A DNA stretch of 64,000 nt, taken from Streptomyces xiamenensis. GTDB taxonomy: Bacteria > Actinomycetota > Actinomycetes > Streptomycetales > Streptomycetaceae. Under the pieces are notes generated by a model. It was not told where the DNA came from. It saw nothing but the letters and a program-made list of their open reading frames with translations, and did no database searches. This document shows positions 52,938 to 63,527 of this stretch, piece after piece (position 1 is the stretch's first letter; each line of letters opens with the position of its first letter). The DNA lies in NCBI RefSeq assembly GCF_000993785.3, contig NZ_CP009922.3, forward strand, positions 4,092,001 through 4,156,000, written 5' to 3'. The translations under genes were made by a program, and so were the position numbers.

Positions 52938-54149
52938 ATGCGCGTCCTGTGCACCGCCATGGCCTCCCCCTCGCACGGCCGGGCCCTGCTGCCCCTGGCC
53001 CGCGCACTCGCCACGGCCGGGCACGAGGTCACGGTCCTCACCACCGAGGCCGTCGCCCCGGTGTTCGCCGCCGACCGGCTCGCCGTCCGCGCCGTCCTGC
53101 CGGACGTTCCCCGGCCGGGCCGGGACGTGGTGTTCGACCCCGCGCAGGACATGTCCTCGCCCGACCACCCGCTGACGGCGCTGCTGGCCGGCCCGTACGC
53201 CCACACCGTGCTGGCCGTTCTGCGGGAGGTGGCACGGGAGGTACGGCCCGAGGCCGTCGTCCGGGACGGCATGGACTTCGCCGCCGTCGTCCTCGCCGAG
53301 GACCGGGACATCCCGCAACTCCCCTTCCCCAGCGGCTTCCTCAACCTGATCGACCCCGCACCGCTGCTGCCGCCGCTCAACGCCCTGCGGACCGCCGCCG
53401 GCGTGCCCGCCCGCGAGGACCCGGCGAGCCTGTACCCGTACGGCCGGTTCGACTACATGCCGCCCGCGTACGGCTTCGCCCGCCACCCCACCGCCGCGCT
53501 CGCCTACCGGCAGACCACGGCGGTCGAGGTGAGCGGCGAACTCCCGCCCTGGGCCGCCCGGCTGCCGGGCGACCGGCCCCTCGTACTCGCCGCCCTCGGC
53601 ACCGTCCTGCCCACCTTCCGCGAGGCCGGGTGGAAAGTGCCGCTGCCGCCCGAGGCGAGCGATCCGGCGGCCATGCTGCGCACCATCGTCACCGGACTGT
53701 CCCTGCTGGACGTCACGGCGGTCGTGGCCACCGGCGGCATCCCGCTGGAGGGCGCCGAGCCGGGCCCCAACGTCCTGCTCACCGACCGCGTTCCGCAGCC
53801 GCTGCTGCTGGAGTGCGCCGACCTGTTCGTGACCCACGGCGGGTACAACAGCATCCGGGAGGCGGTGCGCACCGCCACCCCCATGGTGGTCGTGCCCAAC
53901 TTCGGCGACCAGCCGCACAACGCGCGCCGGGTGACCGAGCTGGGCCTGGGCCGGCACCTCACCGGCACCCCCGCCCCGGAGCTCCTCGCGCGGGCGTGCC
54001 GGACCGTCCTGGAGGACCGGGCCACCACGGCCCGGTCGCGTGCCGCCCGGCTCGCGATGCTGGCCCTCCCCGACTTCGCCCGGGCCCCGGCGGACCTGGC
54101 CGAGATCGTCGCGGCCCGCCGGCTGGCGCCGCCGCGCGTACCGGCCTGA
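52938..54149 (+). CDS. GT1-family glycosyltransferase (macrolide type)
   Basis: GT-B glycosyltransferase of 403 residues, related to enzymes that glycosylate macrolides or other natural products, some of them self-resistance enzymes. The N-terminal Rossmann half starts RVLCTAMASPSHGRALLPLARALATAGHEVTVLT (in part, about 2-35), with His13 at the expected catalytic-base position. The donor site is in the C-terminal half: VPQPLLLECADLFVTHGGYNSIREA (about 286-310, in part) and PNFGDQPHNARRVTELGLG. No biosynthetic genes surround it, so it may inactivate an external compound rather than decorate an own product. It follows the AraC-VOC-UvrA module. Confidence 0.9.
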   Translation: MRVLCTAMASPSHGRALLPLARALATAGHEVTVLTTEAVAPVFAADRLAVRAVLPDVPRPGRDVVFDPAQDMSSPDHPLTALLAGPYAHTVLAVLREVAREVRPEAVVRDGMDFAAVVLAEDRDIPQLPFPSGFLNLIDPAPLLPPLNALRTAAGVPAREDPASLYPYGRFDYMPPAYGFARHPTAALAYRQTTAVEVSGELPPWAARLPGDRPLVLAALGTVLPTFREAGWKVPLPPEASDPAAMLRTIVTGLSLLDVTAVVATGGIPLEGAEPGPNVLLTDRVPQPLLLECADLFVTHGGYNSIREAVRTATPMVVVPNFGDQPHNARRVTELGLGRHLTGTPAPELLARACRTVLEDRATTARSRAARLAMLALPDFARAPADLAEIVAARRLAPPRVPA

Positions 54150-54213
54150 CCGGTCGCCTCTCCTTCCCCGGTCCTCGGCCGTATCGGGTATGGGCCCGGG
54201 GCCGGTCGTTCCT

Positions 54214-54219
54214 TACCGT
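54214..54219 (+). promoter_or_regulatory. -10 box for leaderless MFS transcript
   Basis: TACCGT lies seven bases before ATG 54227 without a ribosome site between. Confidence 0.45.
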
Positions 54220-54226
54220 GTGACGT

Positions 54227-55681
54227 ATGACCGACCCCGTACCGGCGACAACGCCGTCGCCATCCGCCCCGGCCCCGCCCGCGTCCACCCCGCCCCCGCC
54301 CGGGGGCGTGCTCAGCCGGCCCCACCGGGCGCTGACCCTCGGATGCGTGAGCACCATCCTGCTCATCGCCTTCGAGGCCATGGCCGTCGGCACCGCGATG
54401 CCCGCCGCCGCCGAGGCCCTGGACGGGGTCGCGCTGTACGCGTTCGCCTTCTCCGCGTACTTCACCACCTCCCTGCTGGGCATGGTGGTGGCCGGGCAGT
54501 GGTGCGACCGCAGCGGGCCGATGGGGCCCGTGGTGGGCGGGATCGCCGTCTTCTCCACCGGACTGCTGCTCTCCGGCGTCGCCCAGAACATGCTCACCTT
54601 CGTGGCCGGCCGCGCCGCACAGGGCACCGGCGGGGGCCTGGTCATCGTCGCGCTGTACGTCACCGTGCGCCGCGCCTACCCCGAACATCTGCGCCCGGCC
54701 GCCCTCGCCGCGTTCTCCGCCGCCTGGGTGGTGCCCTCGCTGCTGGGCCCGGTCATCGCCGGCGTCGTCACCGAACACTTCGGCTGGCGCTGGGTGTTCC
54801 TGGGCATCACCGTCCTGGTGGTGCTGCCGCTGCTGATCATGCTGCCGCCGCTGCGCCGCGAGGCGTCCGGGCCGCCCGACACCGGCGCGAAGAAGTTCGA
54901 CGCCCGCACCCTGCGGCTGGCCGCGGCCGTCGCCATCGGCGCCGGGCTGCTCCAGTTCGGCGGCCAGGAGCTGCGGTGGATCTCCGTGCTCCCGGTCGTC
55001 GCCGGACTCGCCCTCGTCGCGCCCTCCGCCCGCCGGCTGCTGCCCGCCGGGACGTTCCGCGCCGCCCGGGGCCTGCCGTCCGTCATCATGCTGCGCGGAC
55101 TGATCTCCGGCGCCTTCATGGCCACCCAGACCTTCCTGCCGCTGATGCTGGTGACCCAGCGCGGCCTGTCCGTCACCCAGGCCGGGCTCGCCCTGGCCGT
55201 CTCCGGCGCGGTGTGGGCCCTGGGCTCCTACGCGCAGTCCCGGCCGCGCCTTGAGCCGTACCGGTTCACGATGGTGCGCTCCGGCACGGTGCTGATCCTG
55301 TTCGCCGTGCTCACCACCCCGCTCGTCCTCATCGACGCGGTACCGGTGTGGACGCCCGCCCTCACCCTGTCCGTCGGCTGCTTCGGCATGGGCATGGTCG
55401 TCTCCTCGGTCGGCGTGCTCGTGCTGCGGCTCTCCCGCCCCGAGGAGGCGGGCGGAAACGTGGCCTCGCTCCAGGTCTGTGACGCGCTGTCGAATGTGGT
55501 GATGCTCACTGCCGTCGGAAGCGCCTTCGCCGCCCTCGGCGGCAGCACCACCGCGGCCGAGGACACCGCAGCGGTGGGCCCCGGCGCCTTCGTGGTGGTC
55601 TACGCGGCGGCCACCATCGTCGCCGTGCTGGCCGTCATCACCGGCGGGCGAGTGACGGCAAAGGGGGACATAGCGAACTGA
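54227..55681 (+). CDS. MFS transporter (drug-efflux type)
   Basis: Major facilitator of 484 residues with about twelve to fourteen membrane helices, probably a proton-driven exporter. After a Pro-rich cytoplasmic lead (about 1-30) the first helix CVSTILLIAFEAMAVGTAMPAA is typical of DHA families. Motif A is GQWCDRSGPMGPV (about 88-100) and the helix 5 region shows GLVIVALYVTVRRAYPEHLRP and LLGPVIAGVVTEHFGWRWVF. Substrate unknown. The start is supported by a leaderless -10 box. The helicase gene follows after 84 bases. Confidence 0.9.
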   Translation: MTDPVPATTPSPSAPAPPASTPPPPGGVLSRPHRALTLGCVSTILLIAFEAMAVGTAMPAAAEALDGVALYAFAFSAYFTTSLLGMVVAGQWCDRSGPMGPVVGGIAVFSTGLLLSGVAQNMLTFVAGRAAQGTGGGLVIVALYVTVRRAYPEHLRPAALAAFSAAWVVPSLLGPVIAGVVTEHFGWRWVFLGITVLVVLPLLIMLPPLRREASGPPDTGAKKFDARTLRLAAAVAIGAGLLQFGGQELRWISVLPVVAGLALVAPSARRLLPAGTFRAARGLPSVIMLRGLISGAFMATQTFLPLMLVTQRGLSVTQAGLALAVSGAVWALGSYAQSRPRLEPYRFTMVRSGTVLILFAVLTTPLVLIDAVPVWTPALTLSVGCFGMGMVVSSVGVLVLRLSRPEEAGGNVASLQVCDALSNVVMLTAVGSAFAALGGSTTAAEDTAAVGPGAFVVVYAAATIVAVLAVITGGRVTAKGDIAN

Positions 55682-55765
55682 ATACCGGACTCCGGAGCGG
55701 CCGGCGGGCCGGGTACGCTGGCGCGGTTCCCACCACATCCGCCCACCGTCCCAGCCCCGGAGACC

Positions 55766-57574
55766 GTGACTACCACCGCCGCTTCCGCCACAACCACCGC
55801 GTCCTCCCACCTCTCCCCGGCCTTCCCCGGCCGTGCCCCCTGGGGCACCGCGAGCAAGCTGCGCGCCTGGCAGCAGGCGGCGATGGACGCCTATGTGCAG
55901 GCCCAGCCCCAGGACTTCCTCGCCGTCGCCACCCCCGGCGCCGGCAAGACCACCTTCGCGCTGACCCTCGCCTCCTGGCTGCTGCACCACCACGTCGTGC
56001 AGCAGGTGACCGTGGTGGCCCCCACCGAGCACCTGAAGAAGCAGTGGGCCGAGGCCGCCGCCCGGATAGGCATCAGGCTGGACCCCGAGTACAGCTCCGG
56101 GCGGCTCGGCGCGGAGTACCACGGCGTGGCCATCACGTACGCGGGCGTCGGCGTGAAGCCGATGCTGCACCGCAACCGCTGCGAGCAGCGCAAGACCCTC
56201 GTCATCCTCGACGAGATCCACCACGCCGGTGACTCCCGCTCCTGGGGCGAGGCGTGCCTGGAGGCGTTCGAGCCCGCCACCCGCCGGCTCGCCCTCACCG
56301 GTACGCCCTTCCGCTCCGACACCAACCCCATCCCGTTCGTCGCCTACGGGGACAACGGGGACGGCATCCGCCGCTCCGTCGCCGACTACACGTACGGCTA
56401 CGGCAGCGCGCTGGCCGACGGCGTGGTGCGGCCCGTCATCTTCCTCTCCTACAGCGGCAGCATGCGCTGGCGCACCAAGGCGGGCGACGAACTCGCCGCC
56501 AAGCTCGGCGAACCCATGACCAAGGACGCCACCTCGCAGGCGTGGCGCACCGCGCTCGACCCCAAGGGCGCCTGGATGCCGGCCGTGCTGAGCGCCGCCG
56601 ACCGGCGGCTGACGGAGGTGCGGCGGGCCATCCCGGACGCCGGGGGCCTGGTCATCGCCACCGACCAGGAGTCGGCGCGCGCGTACGCCAAGCTGATCCG
56701 CGAGATCACGGGGGAGGGCGCCACGCTCGTGCTGTCGGACGACGGCGGCGCCTCGCAGCGCATCGACGACTTCCGGACGTCGGACGACCGCTGGATGGTG
56801 GCGGTGCGCATGGTCTCCGAGGGGGTGGACGTCCCGCGGCTGGCGGTCGGCGTGTACGCCACCACCATCTCCACGCCGCTGTTCTTCGCGCAGGCGGTGG
56901 GCCGCTTCGTGCGCTCGCGGCGGCGCGGCGAGACCGCGTCCGTCTTCCTGCCCACCATCCCCACCCTGCTCGGCTTCGCGCACGAGATGGAGGTCGAACG
57001 CGACCACATCCTGGACAAGCCCAAGAAGGGCGGCGAGGACGAGGACCCGTACGCGGAGGAGGCCGACCTCCTCGCCGAGGCGGAGCGCGAGCAGAACGAG
57101 CCCGACGGAACGGATGACCAACTGCCCTTCGAGGCACTGGAGTCGGAAGCCGTCTTCGACCGGGTGATGTACGACGGAGCCGAGTTCGGGATGCAGGCGC
57201 ACCCGGGGAGCGCCGAGGAGCAGGACTATCTCGGCATCCCCGGTCTGCTGGAACCGGATCAGGTGCAGATGCTGCTCCAGAAGCGGCAGGCGCGGCAGAT
57301 CGCGCACAGCAAGAAGCGGCCGGACGAGGAGGCCGACCTGCTGGAGGTGCCGGCCGAGCGGCGCCCGGTGGTGACCCACAAGGAGATGATGGACCTGCGG
57401 CGCGAACTGAACGCGCTGGTGGGGGCGTACGTGCACCAGTCGGGCAAGCCGCACGGGGTGATCCACACCGAGCTGCGCCGGGTGTGTGGCGGGCCGGCGA
57501 CGGCGGAGGCGACGGCGGGGCAGTTGCGTCAGCGGATGGCCAAGGTGAAGGAGTGGGCCACCCGGATGCGCTGA
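55766..57574 (+). CDS. SF2 DEAD/DEAH-type helicase (XPB-like)
   Basis: ATP-dependent nucleic acid helicase of 602 residues. Motifs in order: Q-like RAWQQAAMDAY, Walker A ATPGAGKTTFAL (about 54-65), Ia VVAPTEHLKKQW, the DEIH box LVILDEIHHAGDS (about 147-159), motif III LALTGTPFRSD, motif V VSEGVDVPRLAVGVY and motif VI QAVGRFVRSRRRGE. An acidic stretch (about 415-455) and a basic C-terminus follow. The layout is that of a conserved actinobacterial helicase resembling type III restriction or XPB subunits; no methylase or nuclease partner is next to it, so a repair role is more likely. GTG 55766 follows GGAG closely. Confidence 0.92.
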   Translation: MTTTAASATTTASSHLSPAFPGRAPWGTASKLRAWQQAAMDAYVQAQPQDFLAVATPGAGKTTFALTLASWLLHHHVVQQVTVVAPTEHLKKQWAEAAARIGIRLDPEYSSGRLGAEYHGVAITYAGVGVKPMLHRNRCEQRKTLVILDEIHHAGDSRSWGEACLEAFEPATRRLALTGTPFRSDTNPIPFVAYGDNGDGIRRSVADYTYGYGSALADGVVRPVIFLSYSGSMRWRTKAGDELAAKLGEPMTKDATSQAWRTALDPKGAWMPAVLSAADRRLTEVRRAIPDAGGLVIATDQESARAYAKLIREITGEGATLVLSDDGGASQRIDDFRTSDDRWMVAVRMVSEGVDVPRLAVGVYATTISTPLFFAQAVGRFVRSRRRGETASVFLPTIPTLLGFAHEMEVERDHILDKPKKGGEDEDPYAEEADLLAEAEREQNEPDGTDDQLPFEALESEAVFDRVMYDGAEFGMQAHPGSAEEQDYLGIPGLLEPDQVQMLLQKRQARQIAHSKKRPDEEADLLEVPAERRPVVTHKEMMDLRRELNALVGAYVHQSGKPHGVIHTELRRVCGGPATAEATAGQLRQRMAKVKEWATRMR

Positions 57575-57800
57575 GGATCTGCCCGGCCTTGCCCGGTCCC
57601 TGCCCGGTCCCGGCCCGGTGAGGACCGGACGGGGCGCGGCGGCGGTGATCCGGCGGTTCGGCCTCGGCCGTGGACCGGACGTGGCGCAAAACTGGTCGAA
57701 AAAGGGTGGTTCGGTGCTCGAATACTGGACAACCCCTTCCGCTGAGCGGTAACGCTGGATAAGTTCCCGGTCACGCGTTGGCAGCCGAAAGGGGGGCGTC

Positions 57801-58445
57801 GTGACTGCGGAGACCTCTCAGACGCTCGACCGTGGACTACGGGTTCTCAAACTGCTCGCCGAGACCGATCACGGTCTGACCGTGACCGAACTGTCCAAAC
57901 AGCTCGGCGTCAACCGCACCGTGGTCTACCGCCTGCTGGCCACCCTCGAACAGCACGCCCTGGTCCGCCGCGACACCAGCGGCCGGGCCCGGGTCGGCGT
58001 CGGCGTCCTGGGACTCACCCGCCAAGTGCACCCGCTGGTACGGGAAGCCGCGCTGCCCGCGCTGCGCGCCCTGGCCGAGGACGTCGGAGCCACCGCCCAT
58101 CTCACCGTGGTCGACGGCAGTGACGCCCTCGCCGTCGCCGTCGTCGAACCGAGCTGGACCGACTACCACGTGGCGTACCGGGCCGGCTTCCGTCACCCCC
58201 TGGACCGGGGCGCGGCCGGGCGCGCCATACTGACCGGCCGCTGCAAGGACATCCAGGACGAGGAGGGGTTCGTCCTCACCCACGGCGAACTGGAGGCGGG
58301 CGCCAGCGGTGCCGCCGCCCCGCTGCCGCGCGACTGCGGCATCGAGGGGAGCGTCGGGGTCGTCATGCTGAACGAATCCGTCCCGCCGGACGTCGGCCCC
58401 CGCGTCGTCCGCGCCGCCCTCGAAGTCGCCGCCGTGCTGCGCTGA
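57801..58445 (+). CDS. IclR-family transcriptional regulator
   Basis: Regulator of 214 residues with an N-terminal winged helix (TLDRGLRVLKLLAETDHGLTVTELSKQLGVNRTVVYRLLATL, about 8-49, quoted in part) and a GAF-like effector domain (VGVGVLGLTRQVHPLVREAALPALRALAEDVGATAHLTVVDG and FRHPLDRGAAGRAILTG, in part). It is shorter than the usual 250 residues because the C-terminal part is compact. Target and ligand unknown; catabolic genes of aromatic or amino acids are common targets. GTG 57801 follows a GGGGGG site. The 226-base upstream region is comparatively AT-rich and holds its promoter. Confidence 0.9.
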   Translation: MTAETSQTLDRGLRVLKLLAETDHGLTVTELSKQLGVNRTVVYRLLATLEQHALVRRDTSGRARVGVGVLGLTRQVHPLVREAALPALRALAEDVGATAHLTVVDGSDALAVAVVEPSWTDYHVAYRAGFRHPLDRGAAGRAILTGRCKDIQDEEGFVLTHGELEAGASGAAAPLPRDCGIEGSVGVVMLNESVPPDVGPRVVRAALEVAAVLR

Positions 58446-58607
58446 CCGCCCGCGCCGGGCGCGGGCAGGACCACCCGGCGCCGCCCAGCGGCGACCCTCG
58501 TCCGCCGGTCCGGCCGTACCCGCCGGGCCCGGCGCCGTCCACGGCCCGCCGCACGCCGGTGCCGCCACCGTCCCGGCCCTCGGCGGGAGGGGGCCCGCCG
58601 CGTGCGT

Positions 58608-58613
58608 TAGATT
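58608..58613 (+). promoter_or_regulatory. -10 box for leaderless S16 protease transcript
   Basis: TAGATT, a good TAnnnT box, ends seven bases before ATG 58621; no ribosome site is present. Confidence 0.5.
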
Positions 58614-58620
58614 CGGCGGC

Positions 58621-59427
58621 ATGTCCGCCCTCACCAAGTCGCTGACCGGCCGGCGCCGTACCTGGGCGCTCGCCGCGTGCGGCGCGCTGTTCGCCGCGCT
58701 GCTCGCGGTCGCCGCCTTCGCGCCGCTGCCGTTCGCCGTCGCGCACCCCGGCCCCACCGCCGACGTGCTGGGCGACAGCGACGGCAAGCCCGTCATCACC
58801 ATCACCGGCGCCCCGGTGCGCGAACCCGAGGGCGAGCTGCGGATGACGACCATCACCGCCACCGCACCGGACGCCTCCGTACATCTCACCGATGTCCTCG
58901 GCGGCTACTTCGCCTCCGACCAGGCGGTGCTGCCCACCGAAGCGGTCTACCCGGTGGGTGACTCGGTCCAGGAGATCCAGCAGCACAACCGCGAACAGAT
59001 GACCCAGTCCCAGCACTCCGCCGTCACCGCCGCCCTGGGCCACCTCGGCCGCGCCGACGAGGGCATCGACATCGCCCTCAGCCTGGACTCGGTCGGCGGC
59101 CCCAGCGCCGGACTGCTGTTCTCGCTCGGCATCGTCGACCTGCTGGACGGCGACGGTCACGGCGGCGACCTCACCGGCGGCGCGGTCATCGCCGGGACCG
59201 GCACCATCGACGCGGACGGCACCGTCGGCCCGGTCGGCGGCGTGCCGCTGAAGACCCAGGCGGCCAAGCGCGACGGCGCCACCGTCTTCCTCGTCCCGCG
59301 GGACGAGTGCGACGCCGCCACCGCCAACCTCCCCGACGGACTGCGCCTCATCCCGGTGACCACCCTGTCCGGCGCCATCGACGATCTGCGCGCGCTCGCG
59401 GCGGGGGAGTCCGTACCGGGTTGCTAG
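58621..59427 (+). CDS. Membrane-anchored Lon-like S16 serine protease domain protein
   Basis: Extracytoplasmic protein of 268 residues with an N-terminal membrane helix (about 14-40) and a Lon-type S16 protease domain (about 125-265). The catalytic Ser-Lys dyad is seen as Ser162 in VGGPSAGLLFSLGIVD and Lys211 in VGGVPLKTQAAKRDG. The cytosolic AAA module of Lon is missing, and the PDZ domain of the YlbL/SdrC-type relatives is not evident between helix and protease. It may trim secreted or membrane proteins. Its start is fixed by the leaderless -10 box. Confidence 0.88.
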   Translation: MSALTKSLTGRRRTWALAACGALFAALLAVAAFAPLPFAVAHPGPTADVLGDSDGKPVITITGAPVREPEGELRMTTITATAPDASVHLTDVLGGYFASDQAVLPTEAVYPVGDSVQEIQQHNREQMTQSQHSAVTAALGHLGRADEGIDIALSLDSVGGPSAGLLFSLGIVDLLDGDGHGGDLTGGAVIAGTGTIDADGTVGPVGGVPLKTQAAKRDGATVFLVPRDECDAATANLPDGLRLIPVTTLSGAIDDLRALAAGESVPGC

Positions 59428-59474
59428 CCCAGGGCCCGGGGGGCGCCTGGCGACCCCGCACGAGCCCCGGCGGC

Positions 59475-59513
59475 AAAAAACCGCCCCCGCGAGTGCAGGT
59501 CGCGGGGGCGGTT
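59475..59513 (-). terminator. Intrinsic terminator of hpd, with U-tract
   Basis: Arms AACCGCCCCCGCG (59479-59491) and CGCGGGGGCGGTT (59501-59513) form a 13-base stem with a nine-base loop. On the minus strand the stem is followed by six T, the classic rho-independent signal for hpd. In the other direction it can also close the S16 protease transcript. Confidence 0.9.
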
Positions 59514-59529
59514 GTGGGGGGTGGTGTTC

Positions 59530-61337
<1,808 letters not shown>

Positions 61338-62019
61338 CAGTCGTCACCCGGCGCCGGGGTCAGCAGGGCGAACAACTCCTCCTCCAGATCGGTGTTCTCG
61401 GACTCGGTGCCCGGCGGTACGAGGCGCAGCGTGCGCTCCAACCACGCCGACACCGCCACCGCGGGCGCCTGGATCAGCGCGTCGCCGTCGGGTGAACTCA
61501 GCGCCACACAGATGACGCTGCGCGTGTCGATCTTCGTCGGCCACACCCGCACATCGCCGTGCCCGGAGGGCCGGAAGACACCTTCCACCAGCAACTCGCG
61601 GGAGAACGTCCAGTACACGGGGGTGTCCGAGCCGAAGTGGAAGGTGATGTGGACGGCGTACGGGTCATCGGACCTGTACACGAAGCGGGCCGGTACCGGG
61701 ATGCTGCGCTCCGGCGAGAGCACCAGCTGGAGTTCGACGTCCCGTTCGACGGTGGTGTTCATGCGCTGCGTCGCCCCTTCACATGCGTTCCTGTCAGTCA
61801 GGCACAGGGGGAGAGGGAGCAGCGGGCCGATCCTTACGCCGCTTTGGAGATTTTTCTGCGAAGGGTGCGTGTCGGCAGGCCGCCGCACCGCCGGTGGCCT
61901 GCCGTACGGGACACTGTCGTCGACGTAGCTGTATCTGCCGCCCCGCCGGGGGACGTACCATGCATACCCGGCGACGGCCCGCAGACAGCCCAGTAGGACG
62001 AGGAGATTCAGGACCGCTC

Positions 62020-63327
62020 ATGAGCTCCCCACCCGCAGGAAGCGCCGGCGGAAGCCCGGGGCCCAACTGGTATCCGGACCCGTCGATTCCCGGCTACATC
62101 CGGTACTGGAACGGCGCCGCCTGGATGCCCGGCACCAGCCGCCCGGAGCCACGGGACGGGGAGCAGCTGCCCGCACCGCCGCCCGGGGCACCCGCGCCCG
62201 CCCTTCCGGAGCCGGCTCCCGAGGCACGGGCGCTGCCCGAGCTGGAGCCCGCGCGCCGGGCCGGGGAGGAGGACGCGCAGGCCGCGCCCGTGGCGCCCGC
62301 GCAGAAGCCCGACCCTCGCATCGACCCCCGGGGCCAGTTCCTGCGTGCGACGCCGGGGCGTGAGCCCCAGCTGCAGGCGCAGGCCCAGCCGGAACCGCAG
62401 CCGCGGCAGCAGGCCCGGGCCGAACCGGAGCGGGTGCCGGAACAGCAGCGGCCGGCCGCCGCCGCGCCGGCCGCGCTGCCCGCCGTGCCCGAGCAGCAGG
62501 CCCGGCCGGTGCAGCCCGCGCAGGCCCGTTCGGTGCCGCCGGAGCGGCCGCACGAGCAGACCGCCCAACTGCGGCTGCCCAAGGGGGAGTCCTGGCAGCA
62601 CCAGGTGCGCGAACTCGCCCAGCAGGCACCGCAGCAGCAGGCCCCGCAGCCGCTGCCGCCCCTCCCGGTCCCGCAGCAGCAGCAACAACAGCACCTGCCG
62701 GTGGCCCAGCCGCAGCCCCAGCCGCAGCAGGCAGCACCGCAACTCCAGGCCGCGTCCGCCCAGTCGCCGTTCCTGCGGTCGCACCAGGCGGACCCGCTCA
62801 CCCCGCTGCCCTTCAGCAAGGACGCGATCTTCGGCGCGGGCGACCAGCTGTACCCGGCCGGTCTCGGCCGCCGGCTGCTGGCCCGGCTGATCGATTCCCT
62901 GCTCCCGGTGGGTGCCGCCGCCGCGATGGCGGCCATGGTCATCGGAGACGCCAGGGACCACATCCAGCAGCAGATCGACGCGGCCAACGAGGCCGGGGTG
63001 ACCCGGGAGATCTGGCTGATCGACGGCACCACGGGCGGCTACCTGGCCATGGTGCTGGGCGTCTTCCTGGTGGCGGGTTTCCTCTTCGAGGCGCTGCCCA
63101 CGGCGCTGTGGAGCCGTTCCCCGGGCAAGGCCCTGTGCAAGCTGCGGGTGCTGGACCTCCAGAGCCAGGTCAAGCCCACCTTCGGGGCCGCGCTGTCGCG
63201 CTGGTTCCTGTACAGCGTCCTGGGGATCCTGGTGATCGGGATCGTCAACGTGCTGTGGGGTGTGCGCGATCGCCCCTGGCACCAGTGCTGGCACGACAAG
63301 GCGGCGGGCACCTTCGTCGCACGCTGA
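62020..63327 (+). CDS. DUF2510-RDD membrane protein
   Basis: Membrane protein of 435 residues, function unknown. A DUF2510 motif opens it (NWYPDPSIPGYIRYWNGAAW, about 16-35), followed by about 220 residues rich in Pro, Gln and Ala including QQQQQQH-type runs. The C-terminal RDD domain (about 285-435) has three membrane segments and the family landmarks LGRRLLARLIDSLLP and WSRSPGKALCKLRVLD, with RPWHQCWHDKAAGT at the end. RDD proteins are sometimes ion antiporters, but evidence is thin. AGGAGATTCAGGAC precedes the ATG. A second RDD-type gene follows after the terminator. Confidence 0.9.
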   Translation: MSSPPAGSAGGSPGPNWYPDPSIPGYIRYWNGAAWMPGTSRPEPRDGEQLPAPPPGAPAPALPEPAPEARALPELEPARRAGEEDAQAAPVAPAQKPDPRIDPRGQFLRATPGREPQLQAQAQPEPQPRQQARAEPERVPEQQRPAAAAPAALPAVPEQQARPVQPAQARSVPPERPHEQTAQLRLPKGESWQHQVRELAQQAPQQQAPQPLPPLPVPQQQQQQHLPVAQPQPQPQQAAPQLQAASAQSPFLRSHQADPLTPLPFSKDAIFGAGDQLYPAGLGRRLLARLIDSLLPVGAAAAMAAMVIGDARDHIQQQIDAANEAGVTREIWLIDGTTGGYLAMVLGVFLVAGFLFEALPTALWSRSPGKALCKLRVLDLQSQVKPTFGAALSRWFLYSVLGILVIGIVNVLWGVRDRPWHQCWHDKAAGTFVAR

Positions 63328-63336
63328 CCCGGTCGC

Positions 63337-63374
63337 GGCCCCCGATGACCTCCGGGCGGAGGTCATCGGGGGCC
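63337..63374. terminator. Strong hairpin terminator after the first RDD gene
   Basis: Perfect 17-base arms (GGCCCCCGATGACCTCC at 63337-63353 and its complement at 63358-63374) with a four-base loop begin ten bases after the stop codon. Confidence 0.9.
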
Positions 63375-63527
63375 CTCCCGTGTGCGGGACCGGTACGACC
63401 GGTGCTCGTCGGTGGGGCCGCTCACGCCCGGGCCCGTACCGGTCCGCGGGTACCCCCACGGCGCAATGTGTCCCCCGAACGCCCCACGCCGGATGCGTGG
63501 GGCGCACGGCCGGGGTCGACTCGGGCC

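Noticed and set aside
52938..54149. Biosynthetic gene cluster around the glycosyltransferase and UbiA gene
   Set aside because: No polyketide, peptide, terpene synthase or tailoring genes are nearby and the two genes are 37 kb apart.
55766..57574. Restriction or phage-defence system based on the SF2 helicase
   Set aside because: There is no methylase, nuclease or other defence partner next to it, and its neighbours are an MFS transporter and an IclR regulator.
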